In this document: in pieces, positions 48,279-58,587 of the stretch
Layout of the letters: the number at the start of each line of letters is the position of its first letter
Numbering within the stretch: the stretch's first letter is position 1
Assembly: GCF_004792295.1 (NCBI RefSeq)
Contig: NZ_SRRY01000001.1
Span: 692,501-756,500, forward strand
Source of the DNA: Pseudoalteromonas sp. MEBiC 03607
Lineage (GTDB): Bacteria; Pseudomonadota; Gammaproteobacteria; Enterobacterales; Alteromonadaceae
Length of the DNA: 64,000 nt
Direction: 5' to 3'
Translations under genes and position numbers: made by a program
The notes under the pieces: generated by a model
Told to the model about the DNA's origin: nothing
Seen by the model: only the letters and a program-made list of their open reading frames with translations
The model's database searches: none

Positions 48279-51029
48279 TTATTGCTCAGCCAGCATATTA
48301 CGAAGTACATACTGTAAAATACCGCCGTGTTTGTAGTAATCCCATTCTTTAGGAGTATCTATGCGCACATCAACACTAAAGCTAATTTGTTTGCCTTCGC
48401 TGTTAGTGGCAATCACACTGACTTCATTGGTTTTGTCGTATAAGCCCTCAAAGTCGAATGACTCTTGGCCTGTAAGGCCCAGTGACTCATAGCTTTCACC
48501 TTCTTTAAATTGCAGTGGTAATACACCCATACCTATCAGGTTAGAGCGGTGAATACGCTCATAACTTTGTGCAATAACAGCTTTAACACCCAGTAATAAT
48601 GAGCCTTTTGCTGCCCAGTCTCGTGATGAACCTGTGCCATATTCTGCGCCCGCTAAAATAATCAGAGGTGTGCCGTCTTGCTGGTACTGCATTGCTGCAT
48701 CATAAATACTGGCAAGTTCATCACTTGGTTGTATACGGGTAACACCGCCTTCAGTGCCCGGCGCTAGTAGGTTGCGTAAACGCACATTAGCAAAGGTACC
48801 GCGCATCATCACTTCGTGATTACCACGGCGTGATCCATAAGAGTTAAATTGTGCTTTTTGTACACCGTGATCTTGTAAGTAAAGACCTGCAGGAGCATCA
48901 GCTTTAATCGCACCTGCTGGCGAAATGTGGTCGGTTGTAACTGAGTCACCTAATTTTGCTAAACAGCGTGCACCACTAATGCTTGGAATTCCTGGAGGCT
49001 CAATTTCCATACCATCAAAGAATGGCGCTTTTTTGATGTAGGTTGACTCATCATCCCAATCATATAGTTTGCCATCAGGAATTTGAATTTTCTGCCAACG
49101 ATCATCGCCTTGATACACATTGCCATAGCTTGATGCGAACATTTCTTTGGTCACTGTTTCACGGACAAGGTCGTTAACTTCGCTAACACTTGGCCAGATA
49201 TTTTTCAGGTAAATGTCATTACCATTCGGATCTTGCGCTAATGGCTCGTTATATACATCAATATCTGTGCGACCTGCAATAGCGTAAGCAACAACGAGTG
49301 GCGGTGAGGCTAAGAAGTTCATTTTCACATCTTGGTGTATACGACCTTCAAAGTTACGGTTACCCGATAAAATAGAGCTTACGACCAGTTTATGCTTTTG
49401 AATTGCTTCACTGATCTCATCGGCCAGCGGGCCTGAGTTACCGATACAGGTTGTACAACCATAACCGACAAGGTTAAAGCCTAACGCATCTAAATCATCC
49501 ATTAAGTCGGCTTTTTTCAAGTAATCAGTCACCACTTGTGAGCCTGGAGCGAGTGAAGTTTTAACCCAAGGTTTAACCTTTAAGCCTAATTGTTTTGCTT
49601 TCTTCGCAACTAATCCAGCAGCTAGAATTACACTTGGGTTTGAGGTGTTTGTACAACTTGTGATTGCAGCAATCACACAAGCGCCGTCTTTAAGCTCAAA
49701 CTCCTCGCCTTTAAAGTTAACCTTGGCAGCACCCATGTATTGGGCTTCGTTTACCTGATCATCTGGGTTAGTTGTTGGACCTTCATCTTCAATGCGGGCT
49801 TCTTGAACATCGCTTTTATCACGTTGTTGCATGCGCTCTTCTTGAAAGCCGCGAAGGTGTTCACCGATAATGCTACCAGCTTTATCAAGGGCGATTCTAT
49901 CTTGCGGGCGTTTAGGACCTGCAAGGCTTGGCACGACATCATCAAGTGATAATTCAAGCGTATCTGTGTAGTGAGCTTCATCGCCAGGGTTACGCCATAA
50001 GCCTTGGTGCTTAGCATAGTCCTCAATAAGCTTAAGCTGCTCCTCATCACGGTTAGTTAAACGTAGATAGTTAATAGTTTCGTCGTCAATCGGGAAAATA
50101 CCGCAAGTTGCACCATACTCAGGCGCCATATTGGCGATTGTCGCGCGGTCAGCAAGTGGTAAATCAGCAAGACCATCACCATAAAATTCAACAAATTTTC
50201 CAACCACACCATGTTTACGTAGCATTTCTGTCACGGTTAGCACAAGGTCGGTTGCAGTTGTACCTTCAGGCAGGCGACCATTGAGCTTAAAGCCAATAAC
50301 TTGAGGAATAAGTAAGCTGATTGGTTGGCCAAGCATTGCGGCTTCGGCTTCGATACCACCTACGCCCCAACCAAGTACCCCAAGACCATTGATCATAGTC
50401 GTATGTGAGTCAGTACCAACGAGGGTATCTGGGTAAGCGAGTGATTTACCGTTTTTACTATCGTTAAATACCACGCGGGCTAAATATTCTAAATTAACTT
50501 GGTGAACGATACCGGTTGCTGGTGGCACAACTTTTAGGTTATCAAAAGCGGTTTGGCCCCAACGTAAAAATTCGTAACGTTCTTTGTTACGCTCATATTC
50601 AAGCTTCGCATTTAGATCAAATGAGCCATCTTCACCGTAGCCATCGACTTGCACTGAGTGGTCAATAACCAGCTCAGCAGGTGACAGTGGATTTATCTTT
50701 GCAGGATCACCACCGAGTTTTTCCATGGCATCGCGCATCGCCGCTAAGTCAACAATTGCAGGAACCCCTGTGAAGTCTTGCATTACTACGCGTGCAGGTG
50801 TAAAGGCAACTTCAGCAGATGGTTTAGCTTGTGGGTCCCAGTTGAGTAAGGCTTCAATGTCTTGCTTTTTAATGTTGACGCCATCTTCATTGCGCAACAG
50901 GTTTTCGAGTAATATTTTTAACGAAAATGGTAGGCGTTTGGCTTTGTCACCTAAACCTTGTAAAGAGTGAATATGGTATTGTTCACCATTAATTGTAAGC
51001 TGTTTTTGGGTATCAAAACTATTATTCAT
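48279..51029 (-). CDS. acnA: Aconitate hydratase AcnA
   Basis: AcnA isomerises citrate to isocitrate in the TCA and glyoxylate cycles. The protein of 916 residues has the three cluster-ligand cysteines in SCTNTSNP and [10 protein letters not shown], the [20 protein letters not shown] segment, and the C-terminal swivel domain with [14 protein letters not shown]. The start is the internal ATG ([15 protein letters not shown]) preceded by AGGGG 8 nt upstream; the frame extends 8 codons further without a ribosome binding site. It is closest to AcnA (IRP1-like), not AcnB. Confidence 0.95.
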   Translation of the reverse strand: MNNSFDTQKQLTINGEQYHIHSLQGLGDKAKRLPFSLKILLENLLRNEDGVNIKKQDIEALLNWDPQAKPSAEVAFTPARVVMQDFTGVPAIVDLAAMRDAMEKLGGDPAKINPLSPAELVIDHSVQVDGYGEDGSFDLNAKLEYERNKERYEFLRWGQTAFDNLKVVPPATGIVHQVNLEYLARVVFNDSKNGKSLAYPDTLVGTDSHTTMINGLGVLGWGVGGIEAEAAMLGQPISLLIPQVIGFKLNGRLPEGTTATDLVLTVTEMLRKHGVVGKFVEFYGDGLADLPLADRATIANMAPEYGATCGIFPIDDETINYLRLTNRDEEQLKLIEDYAKHQGLWRNPGDEAHYTDTLELSLDDVVPSLAGPKRPQDRIALDKAGSIIGEHLRGFQEERMQQRDKSDVQEARIEDEGPTTNPDDQVNEAQYMGAAKVNFKGEEFELKDGACVIAAITSCTNTSNPSVILAAGLVAKKAKQLGLKVKPWVKTSLAPGSQVVTDYLKKADLMDDLDALGFNLVGYGCTTCIGNSGPLADEISEAIQKHKLVVSSILSGNRNFEGRIHQDVKMNFLASPPLVVAYAIAGRTDIDVYNEPLAQDPNGNDIYLKNIWPSVSEVNDLVRETVTKEMFASSYGNVYQGDDRWQKIQIPDGKLYDWDDESTYIKKAPFFDGMEIEPPGIPSISGARCLAKLGDSVTTDHISPAGAIKADAPAGLYLQDHGVQKAQFNSYGSRRGNHEVMMRGTFANVRLRNLLAPGTEGGVTRIQPSDELASIYDAAMQYQQDGTPLIILAGAEYGTGSSRDWAAKGSLLLGVKAVIAQSYERIHRSNLIGMGVLPLQFKEGESYESLGLTGQESFDFEGLYDKTNEVSVIATNSEGKQISFSVDVRIDTPKEWDYYKHGGILQYVLRNMLAEQ

Positions 51030-51110
51030 TATTTGCCCCTGTGGTTTGAGCAAGCAAAGCTCGCTTTTGTGTTTCCTTTTGAAATAGACACATTGCTATT
51101 GCAAACTTAA

Positions 51111-51122
51111 TACCAGCTGGTA
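51111..51122. promoter_or_regulatory. 12-bp palindrome in the acnA upstream region
   Basis: TACCAGCTGGTA is a perfect 12-bp palindrome about 80 nt upstream of the acnA start. Around 51173-51188, TGTGATTTATTTCAAG matches one arm and part of the other of a CRP-type site. Either could bind a regulator of acnA; both are unproven. Confidence 0.3.
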
Positions 51123-51243
51123 AATTTTTCTGCTGATGAAAAAATATGCTACTTAAATATAGTTGATGCCTATGTGATTTATTTCAAGTGTAAAGGGCAG
51201 ATTAAAGTGTAGATATTTAAAATAGTTCTCATGAATAAGTGTG

Positions 51244-51663
51244 TTAATTAAGCCAGCTTTCTTGCTTACCTTTATTACTAATCAAAAGTAAGACTAAGCC
51301 AATCACAATAACGCAAAATGGCATTGCCAGTGCACTACTGCCAAACATAGCAAGGCTATCGATCACTACAAAGTTATAATATTGCTGTACTAACACAGCG
51401 ATAAATGACACTAAAAAAAACTCTCTGGCTAGGGCTTTTCGAACAATTAGCATAATACTGCCAAGGCATGCTGAAAACACCGCTACAGCAAAGGCTGCAG
51501 TAGACCAAAGGGGGATGTTGCGGTATGCGTCTTGTTGATTCTCGGGTAGTAAAGCAATCATTTCAGGAGTCATTAACTGTTGCATGATAAACGCAAAAAC
51601 ACCTAACAGATTCCAAACAAGTGCAGCCCAAGCAAGTGGTTTAAGCCAAGCAGGAGGGGTCAT
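51244..51663 (-). CDS. Four-helix integral membrane protein, hypothetical
   Basis: The 139-residue protein has four hydrophobic helices (about 9-29, 50-70, 76-97, 108-128), a topology seen in small DoxX-like and sugar-exporter-like families. No motif secures a family. It lies between an S4 protein gene and acnA, on the same strand, with long gaps on both sides. Confidence 0.55.
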   Translation of the reverse strand: MTPPAWLKPLAWAALVWNLLGVFAFIMQQLMTPEMIALLPENQQDAYRNIPLWSTAAFAVAVFSACLGSIMLIVRKALAREFFLVSFIAVLVQQYYNFVVIDSLAMFGSSALAMPFCVIVIGLVLLLISNKGKQESWLN

Positions 51664-51733
51664 AAATCACCTTTTATTGTTGTTATTATCACATTCAATT
51701 AAAGGTGATTTATGCTAACTAAGCAAGATTTAG

Positions 51734-52108
51734 TTAACCAAACGAGATAGGGCGGCGACCGGTTTTTTCGTCTACTTTTGGTTTTTTAGTGCGTTTACGT
51801 TTTGATTTTTTTGGCGCTTCTTCAGAGCTTTGTGGTTTTGCTTTTTGTACTGATTCTGGTGGACGAGGATTTGGTGTTGCATCTTCGCTTAATGTAAGCT
51901 GGAACAACTCACCATCAAAAGCAAGCACGTCACCACTGTATAATTTTTTCCGCTTTATTGTACAAATTTCATAGTTAACCCCAACATAACCTTCACCAAT
52001 TAAGGCTTTTGCTTGGCCACCTGTTTCGACTAGGTCGAGCACTTTTAGCAAGTTACATAGCTCTATTGGCTCTTCTTCTAGTTCAATTTCGATGAAATCT
52101 TCGTTCAT
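51734..52108 (-). CDS. S4-domain RNA-binding protein (YbcJ-like)
   Basis: The 124-residue protein starts MNEDFIEIELEEEPIELCN and contains an S4-like RNA-binding core LLKVLDLVETGGQAKALIGEGYV in which the family loop is visible. This resembles the small YbcJ family (about 70 residues) but adds a basic, lysine-rich tail (KKSKRKRTKKPK) of about 50 residues. RNA binding is likely; the target is unknown. I start at the ATG at 52108 after an AGAGAG ribosome binding site; an upstream in-frame ATG at 52153 exists. Confidence 0.78.
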   Translation of the reverse strand: MNEDFIEIELEEEPIELCNLLKVLDLVETGGQAKALIGEGYVGVNYEICTIKRKKLYSGDVLAFDGELFQLTLSEDATPNPRPPESVQKAKPQSSEEAPKKSKRKRTKKPKVDEKTGRRPISFG

Positions 52109-52346
52109 GTTGGTCTCTCTTAATTCAATCGCAGCCATTATAAAGCCTAGCACTGAATTGAACCAAGATTAAATTTTCAAGCTCTTCAAGCGGTTAAAAT
52201 TTACAGCAATAAATAATCTGAGATTTTTACAAACAGTAAAAAAACTGCAGTATTTGCTGGCTACACTGCGCGCGTATGAAATTGGTGTACAAATTGCTAA
52301 TTGCTTATCCGTTTAATATTTTTAGATTCGTTCTGGAGTAGTAGTA

Positions 52347-52634
52347 ATGGGCGTAAGATCAGCGCTAAGAAAAGAGTTAATGGGATTACAAGATTCATCA
52401 TTGCTAGCGGCAGATGATGTGCGAGCTTTGCTAACTCAAGCTATAAAGTCGCAGCCTGAAAAGTCAGAACAGGGATTTGCATTAATTTCTCGCTTTAATG
52501 ATAACCATAGCCAATTGACTTCAGGTGAAGCAAATAAAGAAAGACTGCTTCAGCATCAAACTCACCGCTTATTTAAAGATATTCTCTACACTAGGCAAAG
52601 TGTTAATAATTGGCTGAAAAAGCACCTGAATTAA
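52347..52634 (+). CDS. Hypothetical small soluble protein
   Basis: The 95-residue protein is highly charged and predicted helical (RSALRKELMGLQDSSLLAAD at the start, VNNWLKKHLN at the end). I recognise no family. It is preceded by GGAG, 12 nt upstream of the start codon. It is followed by a long hairpin that reaches into the start codon of the next gene. Confidence 0.5.
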   Translation: MGVRSALRKELMGLQDSSLLAADDVRALLTQAIKSQPEKSEQGFALISRFNDNHSQLTSGEANKERLLQHQTHRLFKDILYTRQSVNNWLKKHLN

Positions 52635-52641
52635 TTGATTT

Positions 52642-52693
52642 ATTGTTTTTCTCGTTTTAGACTACATTTGTAATCTAAAGCGAGAAAAACAAT
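52642..52693 (+). promoter_or_regulatory. Long hairpin covering the start of the lipoprotein gene
   Basis: ATTGTTTTTCTCG (52642-52654) pairs perfectly with CGAGAAAAACAAT (52681-52693). Pairing continues inward for seven pairs (one G-U), a mismatch and three more pairs to a four-base loop: about 23 base pairs in 52 nt. The right arm contains the GAGA ribosome binding site and the first two bases of the ATG at 52692. No T run follows on either strand, so it is not a plain intrinsic terminator. Confidence 0.65.
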
Positions 52694-53354
52694 GAAAAGG
52701 ATAATTTCAGCAGCCATATTTTTAATTTTGGCAGGTTGTCAGCAACCAACAGTCTACGTATACACAGAAAATCTTGATCAACAACAGTTGCACACATTAG
52801 AGCATGCTTTAAATGAGCAAAGCTTACCCTACGAATACACAAAGCTCCCTATTCCAAGAGACTTTGCTGATGCAACCTTAATGTTATCGAGCGATAAAAT
52901 TCTCACTCATGAAACCGAGCAACTTGCAGAAATTATGCAGGGGCTGGGTTATCAAGCTGAAATTAAGTACACCACAGAGGCTAATCACTTTTACAATCAA
53001 GGCAATATAGGCTTTTACTTACGAGCAAAAAATGGCTCAACTAGTTTCACTATGCCGGCTCGAGTAATAACAACGGGTTGCGTTGAGGATGAGTTTAACG
53101 GCCTTGCGGTCAAATTTAGTGATAAACAGGCCGAGTTTAACCTAGCGAGTGGTAGACGAGTCTCATTAGACTGGGATTACTTATACGGCTATTTAGTCAT
53201 TTATTATAAAAACTATTCGCAAAGTTACAGCCATTTAACGCCAGAAGTGAGTACCCCATTTGGTATGAAACCATCAGATACCTACCGTTACACAGCACGT
53301 GTAAATAAACCAGGGTGGCTTAATTGTTCATTGCAAGTTGTGTATATGGATTAG
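52692..53354 (+). CDS. Lipoprotein, unknown function
   Basis: The 220-residue protein has a lipobox LILAGC (Cys at 16) and a beta-rich body with several tyrosine stretches (YTENLD, GNIGFYLRAKN, YLYGYLVIYYKNYSQSY) and two more cysteines. It is predicted to be anchored at a membrane. I recognise no family. The start codon lies within the hairpin described above. Its TAG overlaps the stop of the convergent cNMP gene. Confidence 0.65.
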   Translation: MKRIISAAIFLILAGCQQPTVYVYTENLDQQQLHTLEHALNEQSLPYEYTKLPIPRDFADATLMLSSDKILTHETEQLAEIMQGLGYQAEIKYTTEANHFYNQGNIGFYLRAKNGSTSFTMPARVITTGCVEDEFNGLAVKFSDKQAEFNLASGRRVSLDWDYLYGYLVIYYKNYSQSYSHLTPEVSTPFGMKPSDTYRYTARVNKPGWLNCSLQVVYMD

Positions 53355-53809
53355 CTACGTGATTCGAGATAATTACTCAATTTCACAATTCGCTCACTCA
53401 TGCCTTCGATTATGCGATCTTTAATTTTCTCGCGGATCACATTGGGCAAGCGGGTGAGTGCTTCGGGGGCGATAGCTAATAAAATAGTATCCACTCTAGC
53501 ACGGGCGCTTGTGCTATGTTCCCGATTGTTAATAAATGCACCTTCACCGATAAACTCACCTGGGTCAATAATCCCAAGCTCATGTAAATGACTTTGCTTG
53601 AACACCATCAGTGAACCACTTAGAACAATATACAAACGCTTGTCATTGTCGTACTGCTTGAAAACAGCACGGCCTTGTTTAACCAAATATAAATGACTGA
53701 ATGACTCTAATAACACTTGTCGTTCACTAAGAGTAAACTCTCTAAAGAACGACAATCTGTTAATTATTTCCATTTGTTTAATGAGTGGTATGTGTTCGAT
53801 TAACTTCAT
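53351..53809 (-). CDS. Cyclic nucleotide-binding domain protein without DNA-binding domain
   Basis: The 152-residue protein is one CRP-type cNMP-binding domain: RLSFFREFTLSERQVLLESF, YIVLSGSLMVFKQ, then the phosphate-binding cassette region PGEFIGEGAFINNREHSTSARAR. The cassette keeps Gly-Glu and the final Arg but not the usual helix pattern, so ligand binding is uncertain. There is no C-terminal HTH. It starts 25 nt after ntrC on the same strand and so probably belongs to the ntrBC unit. Confidence 0.82.
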   Translation of the reverse strand: MKLIEHIPLIKQMEIINRLSFFREFTLSERQVLLESFSHLYLVKQGRAVFKQYDNDKRLYIVLSGSLMVFKQSHLHELGIIDPGEFIGEGAFINNREHSTSARARVDTILLAIAPEALTRLPNVIREKIKDRIIEGMSERIVKLSNYLESRS

Positions 53810-53834
53810 TGATTCACATTGTTATGGCGATAAA

Positions 53835-55220
53835 TTAGCTAATATTGCGCTCTTTTAACTTACGGGTCAATGTATTGCGGCCCCAACCAATTTTCACCGC
53901 GGCGTCTTGCTTGTGCCCCGCACAATTGGCTAATGCTGTTTTAATCAAGCGAGTTTCTAGCTGTGCCTGTATAGCCGGCCAGATATTTTCTTTACCTTGT
54001 TTAAGCTCAAGGTTGAGCCATTGCTGAAATGCATCCAGCCAATCACCTTCCTGTTCCACTGGAGCTGCGGCAACTATTTCGGGCGGTAAATCTTGTTCGC
54101 TGATAAGCTCACCCGGAGCCATTACTGTTAACCAGCGACAGGTGTTTTCTAGTTGGCGCACGTTACCTGGCCAATTGAATAAGCGTAGTTGCTCTGTGGC
54201 TTTAGGGCTTAGTATTTTGCTTTCAACTTGAAGCTCTTTGGCACTTTTATGTAAAAAGTGCTGTGCAAGACGTTCAATGTCTTCGGTACGTTCGCGTAGC
54301 GCTGGTAAGCGTAAACGCACAACGTTAAGACGATGAAACAAGTCATCACGAAACTTGCCTTGTTTAACTAAATCTTCGAGATTTTGGTGTGTTGCAGCGA
54401 TAATACGCACATCTACTTTAATGCTTTGATGGCCACCAACTCGGTAAAATTCACCATCGGCTAATACACGTAACAAACGCGTTTGTACATCAAGTGGCAT
54501 GTCACCAATTTCATCTAAAAATAAGGTACCACCATTGGCTTGTTCAAAACGACCTTTACGAATACTGTCGGCCCCTGTAAACGCGCCTTTTTCATGGCCA
54601 AACAATTCTGATTCTACTAACTCTTTTGGAATGGCAGCCATATTTAAAGCGATAAATTGGTTTTCTTTACGCGGACTATGATTGTGTAGGGCGCTGGCAA
54701 CAAGCTCTTTACCTGTTCCTGATTCACCATTAATTAGCACGCTCATACTTGATGCTGATAATTTACCAATCGCGCGAAACACCTCTTGCATCGCAGGCGC
54801 TTCGCCTATGATATGGGCATTCGTTTGTGGTGCTTGCTTACGCTTGGTTTTTTTTGTTGAATTAGCACGACAGGCGCTCTCTACCAGCGCAACTGCTTCA
54901 TCTAGATCAAATGGTTTTGCAAGGTATTCAAATGCGCCTTTTTGGAATGCATTTACCGCTGAGTCTAAGTCTGAGTGTGCAGTCATAATGATGACTGGCA
55001 ACCCAGGGTTTTGTTCGGCAATTGTTTCAAGTAATGCCATACCATCCATACCAGGCATTCTTACATCTGAGACTAGAACGGTAGGCTGACTAAACTTGAG
55101 TGCGTTAAGCACATCTTGTGCATTTGCATAACTTTCTGTTTCAAATCCTGCTCGCGCCAGCGCTTTTTCTAATACAAAGCGTATTGAGGCATCATCATCA
55201 ACTAACCAAACTGTTTTCAT
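53835..55220 (-). CDS. glnG: Nitrogen regulator NtrC (GlnG), sigma54 activator
   Basis: NtrC activates sigma54 promoters such as glnA when phosphorylated by NtrB. The 461-residue protein has a receiver domain (phosphoacceptor Asp52 in [10 protein letters not shown], Lys102), an AAA+ domain with Walker A GESGTGKE (165-172) and the sigma54-contact loop GAFTGA (212-217), and a Fis-type HTH at the C-terminus ([20 protein letters not shown]). Domain order and length are as in E. coli. It lies 18 nt after ntrB and is cotranscribed. Confidence 0.96.
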   Translation of the reverse strand: MKTVWLVDDDASIRFVLEKALARAGFETESYANAQDVLNALKFSQPTVLVSDVRMPGMDGMALLETIAEQNPGLPVIIMTAHSDLDSAVNAFQKGAFEYLAKPFDLDEAVALVESACRANSTKKTKRKQAPQTNAHIIGEAPAMQEVFRAIGKLSASSMSVLINGESGTGKELVASALHNHSPRKENQFIALNMAAIPKELVESELFGHEKGAFTGADSIRKGRFEQANGGTLFLDEIGDMPLDVQTRLLRVLADGEFYRVGGHQSIKVDVRIIAATHQNLEDLVKQGKFRDDLFHRLNVVRLRLPALRERTEDIERLAQHFLHKSAKELQVESKILSPKATEQLRLFNWPGNVRQLENTCRWLTVMAPGELISEQDLPPEIVAAAPVEQEGDWLDAFQQWLNLELKQGKENIWPAIQAQLETRLIKTALANCAGHKQDAAVKIGWGRNTLTRKLKERNIS

Positions 55221-55238
55221 GACTACTCCAAAAAACCA

Positions 55239-56309
55239 TTAATCCGTAAAAGGCAAATAGATATTAAATTCTGTATGGCCTGGCCAACTATCGCAGTCAA
55301 TGTGTCCACCGTGTTGATCAACCAAAGTCTGTGCAATGGATAACCCTAGTCCTGAACCATTTTCTTTGTTAGTGATCATTGGATAAAACAAGGTTTCTCT
55401 TAAACTCTTATCTATTCCTGGACCATTATCTGAAATCTGGATCAGCAAGGTTTTCTTCGGTGCTTTACCAGGACGTCTATGTTGATGGTTAATACGGGTT
55501 TTTATTCTAATTTCGCCACCATCAACCAGAGCCTGCTGTGCATTGCGAATAATGTTAAGTACCACTTGTTGAATTTTACTTTGGTCAATGTACACACTCG
55601 GTATACTTGGATCATAGTCTTTCACTAAAGTGATATTAGCGCTGTTATCTAACATGCTAAGCTTAATCACGGACTCAAGAGCTTGGTGAATATTGCCATA
55701 TGATTTATGTGGCAATTGGTTTGGACCAAGTAAACGGTCTACTAGCTCTCGTAATCGGTCAGCTTGCTCAATGATAAGCTCTGCACATTGGTCACGCTCT
55801 TGCTGATCAACCTCGTACTGCAATAATTGCGCCGCTCCGCGTATTCCACCCAAAGGATTTTTAATTTCGTGTGCTAAACCACGAATTAAATTGCGTGCGG
55901 CTTGATATTGGTGCATTTGATTTGATGCTTGATCGTGGCGAATTTCATCATCCATTTGTCGGCACTCAAACAAAATATAATTTTCATTATTGCTGTTTAT
56001 TCGGCGGGTGCTAATGGTTAGCTTAGCATGGCGAGAATCGACGAACACCACGTCAGCTCTATGCTGGTGGCAGTCAACGCCATCAAACAACGAGTACTGA
56101 GCAATACGTTTTAGGTCAATGGAGTGGTAGTTAAATAAGTTATCGAATGGCTGATTAATTATACGCTTTGGACCTAAGCCTAATAGCTCACTAGCACTAT
56201 CATTTGCATAAACCAATTTAAAATCATTATCGAGCAAAATAACGGCTGTACTTAAATTTTTCCAAATACTTTCGAGTAGTTCAGAATTAAAATGTGTATC
56301 ACTGAGCAT
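55239..56309 (-). CDS. glnL: Nitrogen sensor kinase NtrB (GlnL)
   Basis: NtrB phosphorylates or dephosphorylates NtrC according to the PII signal. The 356-residue cytoplasmic protein has an N-terminal PAS domain (about 15-125), an H-box with the phosphorylated His147 (LAHEIKNPLGGIRGAAQLL), an N-box region around VVLNIIRNAQQAL and a G-box ending SDNGPGIDKS and GSGLGLSIAQTLV. No membrane helices. It is the first gene of the ntrBC pair. Confidence 0.96.
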   Translation of the reverse strand: MLSDTHFNSELLESIWKNLSTAVILLDNDFKLVYANDSASELLGLGPKRIINQPFDNLFNYHSIDLKRIAQYSLFDGVDCHQHRADVVFVDSRHAKLTISTRRINSNNENYILFECRQMDDEIRHDQASNQMHQYQAARNLIRGLAHEIKNPLGGIRGAAQLLQYEVDQQERDQCAELIIEQADRLRELVDRLLGPNQLPHKSYGNIHQALESVIKLSMLDNSANITLVKDYDPSIPSVYIDQSKIQQVVLNIIRNAQQALVDGGEIRIKTRINHQHRRPGKAPKKTLLIQISDNGPGIDKSLRETLFYPMITNKENGSGLGLSIAQTLVDQHGGHIDCDSWPGHTEFNIYLPFTD

Positions 56310-56395
56310 GTTTGCACCATTTTAGTGCGTTGCAATTAACAGCAGCTTAGCACAATCCATTTACTTTGCATGATACCGACTCGAAAAAATTAGTT

Positions 56396-56911
56396 TCAAT
56401 TAAGTATCGATGCTCTGTGCATGTAGAAAGTGCTAACAGGGCTAACCGAAACGACTTTATTATTCGCATCTATAAGTTTTGCTTGTAATGTGTGTTCGCC
56501 TCGGTCGACATTTCGCAATGCAAAGGTCGTGCTATTACTCGATTTTCCGTGAGGTGTGCCATCGACTATCAGCTGTACTTTGAAGCCTGTTGCAAAACGC
56601 GGACTCACTCGTGCTGTCACGTATACTGAGCCTGTATTCTCTCGAACGGTTGCCTCATTTTCTGGTGAGGAAATCGTTATTTTAAAGTTTACAGGTGTCG
56701 CACTAGCCGGGTTATCAAGTATGCTGGTGTCGGTTTTAGGCATGGTAAGGTTTTGAGTATTGAGCTTTACTTCTTTAGCCCCAGGGCGAGGTGAGTCTGA
56801 GAACACCAAAACACCATTCTCATCTTTCCACGAGTAAATTTTTTTTACTTCACTTTGTGCGTAATTGCATACTGTAAAAAGGAGTAATACTAATAAAATC
56901 GTGTTTTTCAC
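56396..56911 (-). CDS. DUF4124 domain periplasmic protein
   Basis: The 171-residue protein has a signal peptide (ILLVLLLFTVCNYAQS) and an N-terminal DUF4124 motif, YSWKDENGVLVFSDSPRPGA (about 26-45), followed by a beta-sandwich domain (about 72-165) resembling Ig-like folds. DUF4124 proteins are common between glnA and ntrB in related genomes, but their role is unknown. A second DUF4124 protein is at 46.3 kb. Confidence 0.82.
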   Translation of the reverse strand: MKNTILLVLLLFTVCNYAQSEVKKIYSWKDENGVLVFSDSPRPGAKEVKLNTQNLTMPKTDTSILDNPASATPVNFKITISSPENEATVRENTGSVYVTARVSPRFATGFKVQLIVDGTPHGKSSNSTTFALRNVDRGEHTLQAKLIDANNKVVSVSPVSTFYMHRASILN

Positions 56912-56978
56912 TCTGTGACCCTAGGTTATCTAATCTAACTAAAACTTTAGAGTAGAATTGGCCAAATTACCATCAAAA

Positions 56979-56998
56979 AAGCCCGCAAAGCGGGCTTG
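56979..56998 (-). terminator. glnA terminator
   Basis: AAGCCCGC and GCGGGCTT form an 8-bp stem with an AAA loop, followed on the minus strand by a T run (TTTTTTG). It lies about 50 bp past the glnA stop and separates glnA from the DUF4124-ntrBC unit. Confidence 0.9.
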
Positions 56999-57045
56999 AG
57001 AACACACATTTATTATCAATCTGATAATTCTGATACGGCGTTAAA

Positions 57046-58452
57046 TTAAACGCTGTAGTACATTTCGAACTCAACTGGGTGAGTTGTCATGTTAAGCTTT
57101 TCAACTTCTTTGCCCTTAAGTGCAATGTAAGCATCGATAAGGTCATCAGTGAATACGCCGCCAGCTTTTAAGAACTCACGGTCAGCATCTAATGAATCTA
57201 ATGCTTCTTGCAGTGAAGATGCAACTTGTGGGATCTCTGCAGCTTCTTCAGCTGGAAGATCGTATAAGTCTTTATCCATTGCATCACCAGGGTGGATCTT
57301 GTTTTTGATACCGTCAAGGCCAGCCATAAGCATTGCAGAGAACGCTAAGTATGGGTTAGCTGTTGGATCAGGGAAACGTACTTCGATACGACGTGCTTTA
57401 GCAGACGGTACCACTGGGATACGGATTGAAGCAGAACGGTTACGTGCAGAGTATGCAAGCATTACTGGTGCTTCGAAGCCCGGAACTAGACGCTTGTATG
57501 AGTTAGTTGACGCGTTAGCGAATGCGTTGATTGCTTTAGCGTGCTTGATGATACCACCGATGTAGTAAAGTGCTTCTTCAGATAGACCAGCGTATTTGTC
57601 ACCAGCGAAGATGTTTACGCCATCTTTACCTAGAGATTGGTGACAGTGCATACCAGAACCGTTATCACCTACGATTGGCTTAGGCATGAATGTCGCTGTT
57701 TTTCCGTATAAGTGAGCCATGTTATGGATAACATATTTCATCTCTTGGATTTCGTCAGCTTTTAATACCATTGTATTGAAGCGAGTTGCGATCTCATTTT
57801 GACCTGCAGTTGCTACTTCGTGGTGGTGAGCTTCTACTACTTGACCTAGTTCTTCAAGAACTAAACAAGTTGCTGAACGCCAGTCATGTGATGAATCAAC
57901 AGGTGAACACGGGAAGTAACCGCCTTTAACACCTGGACGGTGACCCATGTTGCCACCTTCGTAATCTTTATCTGAGTTCCAAGCAGCTTCTACAGAATCG
58001 ATTTTGTACATAGAACCAGACATGTCTGATTTGTATTTAACGTCATCAAAAAGGAAGAATTCTGGCTCTGGACCAAATAATACAGTATCAGCGATACCTG
58101 TAGAACGCATATACTCTTCAGCGCGTTTTGCAACTGAACGTGGGTCACGCTCGTAACCTTGAAGTGTTGAAGGCTCAACTACGTCACAACGGATGATTAG
58201 TGTAGCTTCTTCAGAAAACGGGTCCATTTTAGCAGACTCAGGAACAGGCATAAGCACCATATCTGATTCGTTGATGCCTTTCCAACCTGCAATTGAAGAA
58301 CCGTCAAACATTTTGCCGTCTTCGAAGAAATCTTCATCAATTTGGTGATGAGGAATAGAAACATGCTGTTCTTTACCTTTGGTATCAGTAAAGCGTAAAT
58401 CAATGAACTTAACGTCATTTTCTTTGATAAAATCTAAAACCGATTGTGACAT
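57046..58452 (-). CDS. glnA: Glutamine synthetase GlnA (type I)
   Basis: GlnA makes glutamine from glutamate, ammonia and ATP; the dodecamer is regulated by adenylylation. The 468-residue protein has the family signatures [17 protein letters not shown], the ATP-binding segment [17 protein letters not shown], and the adenylylation site tyrosine in [10 protein letters not shown] (near Tyr397). Its length matches E. coli GlnA. It has its own sigma54-type promoter with NtrC sites upstream. Confidence 0.98.
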   Translation of the reverse strand: MSQSVLDFIKENDVKFIDLRFTDTKGKEQHVSIPHHQIDEDFFEDGKMFDGSSIAGWKGINESDMVLMPVPESAKMDPFSEEATLIIRCDVVEPSTLQGYERDPRSVAKRAEEYMRSTGIADTVLFGPEPEFFLFDDVKYKSDMSGSMYKIDSVEAAWNSDKDYEGGNMGHRPGVKGGYFPCSPVDSSHDWRSATCLVLEELGQVVEAHHHEVATAGQNEIATRFNTMVLKADEIQEMKYVIHNMAHLYGKTATFMPKPIVGDNGSGMHCHQSLGKDGVNIFAGDKYAGLSEEALYYIGGIIKHAKAINAFANASTNSYKRLVPGFEAPVMLAYSARNRSASIRIPVVPSAKARRIEVRFPDPTANPYLAFSAMLMAGLDGIKNKIHPGDAMDKDLYDLPAEEAAEIPQVASSLQEALDSLDADREFLKAGGVFTDDLIDAYIALKGKEVEKLNMTTHPVEFEMYYSV

Positions 58453-58507
58453 GTGTCCTCCAATTGTTGGGTTTTATTTTTGCTGCATTATTGCTTTTGC
58501 TCTATGT

Positions 58508-58524
58508 AAGCTGGTTTCATGCCA
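58508..58524 (-). promoter_or_regulatory. Sigma54-type promoter of glnA
   Basis: On the minus strand TGGCATGAAACCAGCTT has GG and GC separated by ten bases, the -24/-12 spacing of sigma54 promoters, and five of six matches at -24. The -12 part is weaker. The start site would be near 58496, about 45 nt before glnA. Confidence 0.6.
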
Positions 58525-58587
58525 TTTTTTTAAGGTGTTGTTAAGGCTGATAAAAAAGAAACCGCTTGTTGTTATGTTAACTTTTTA

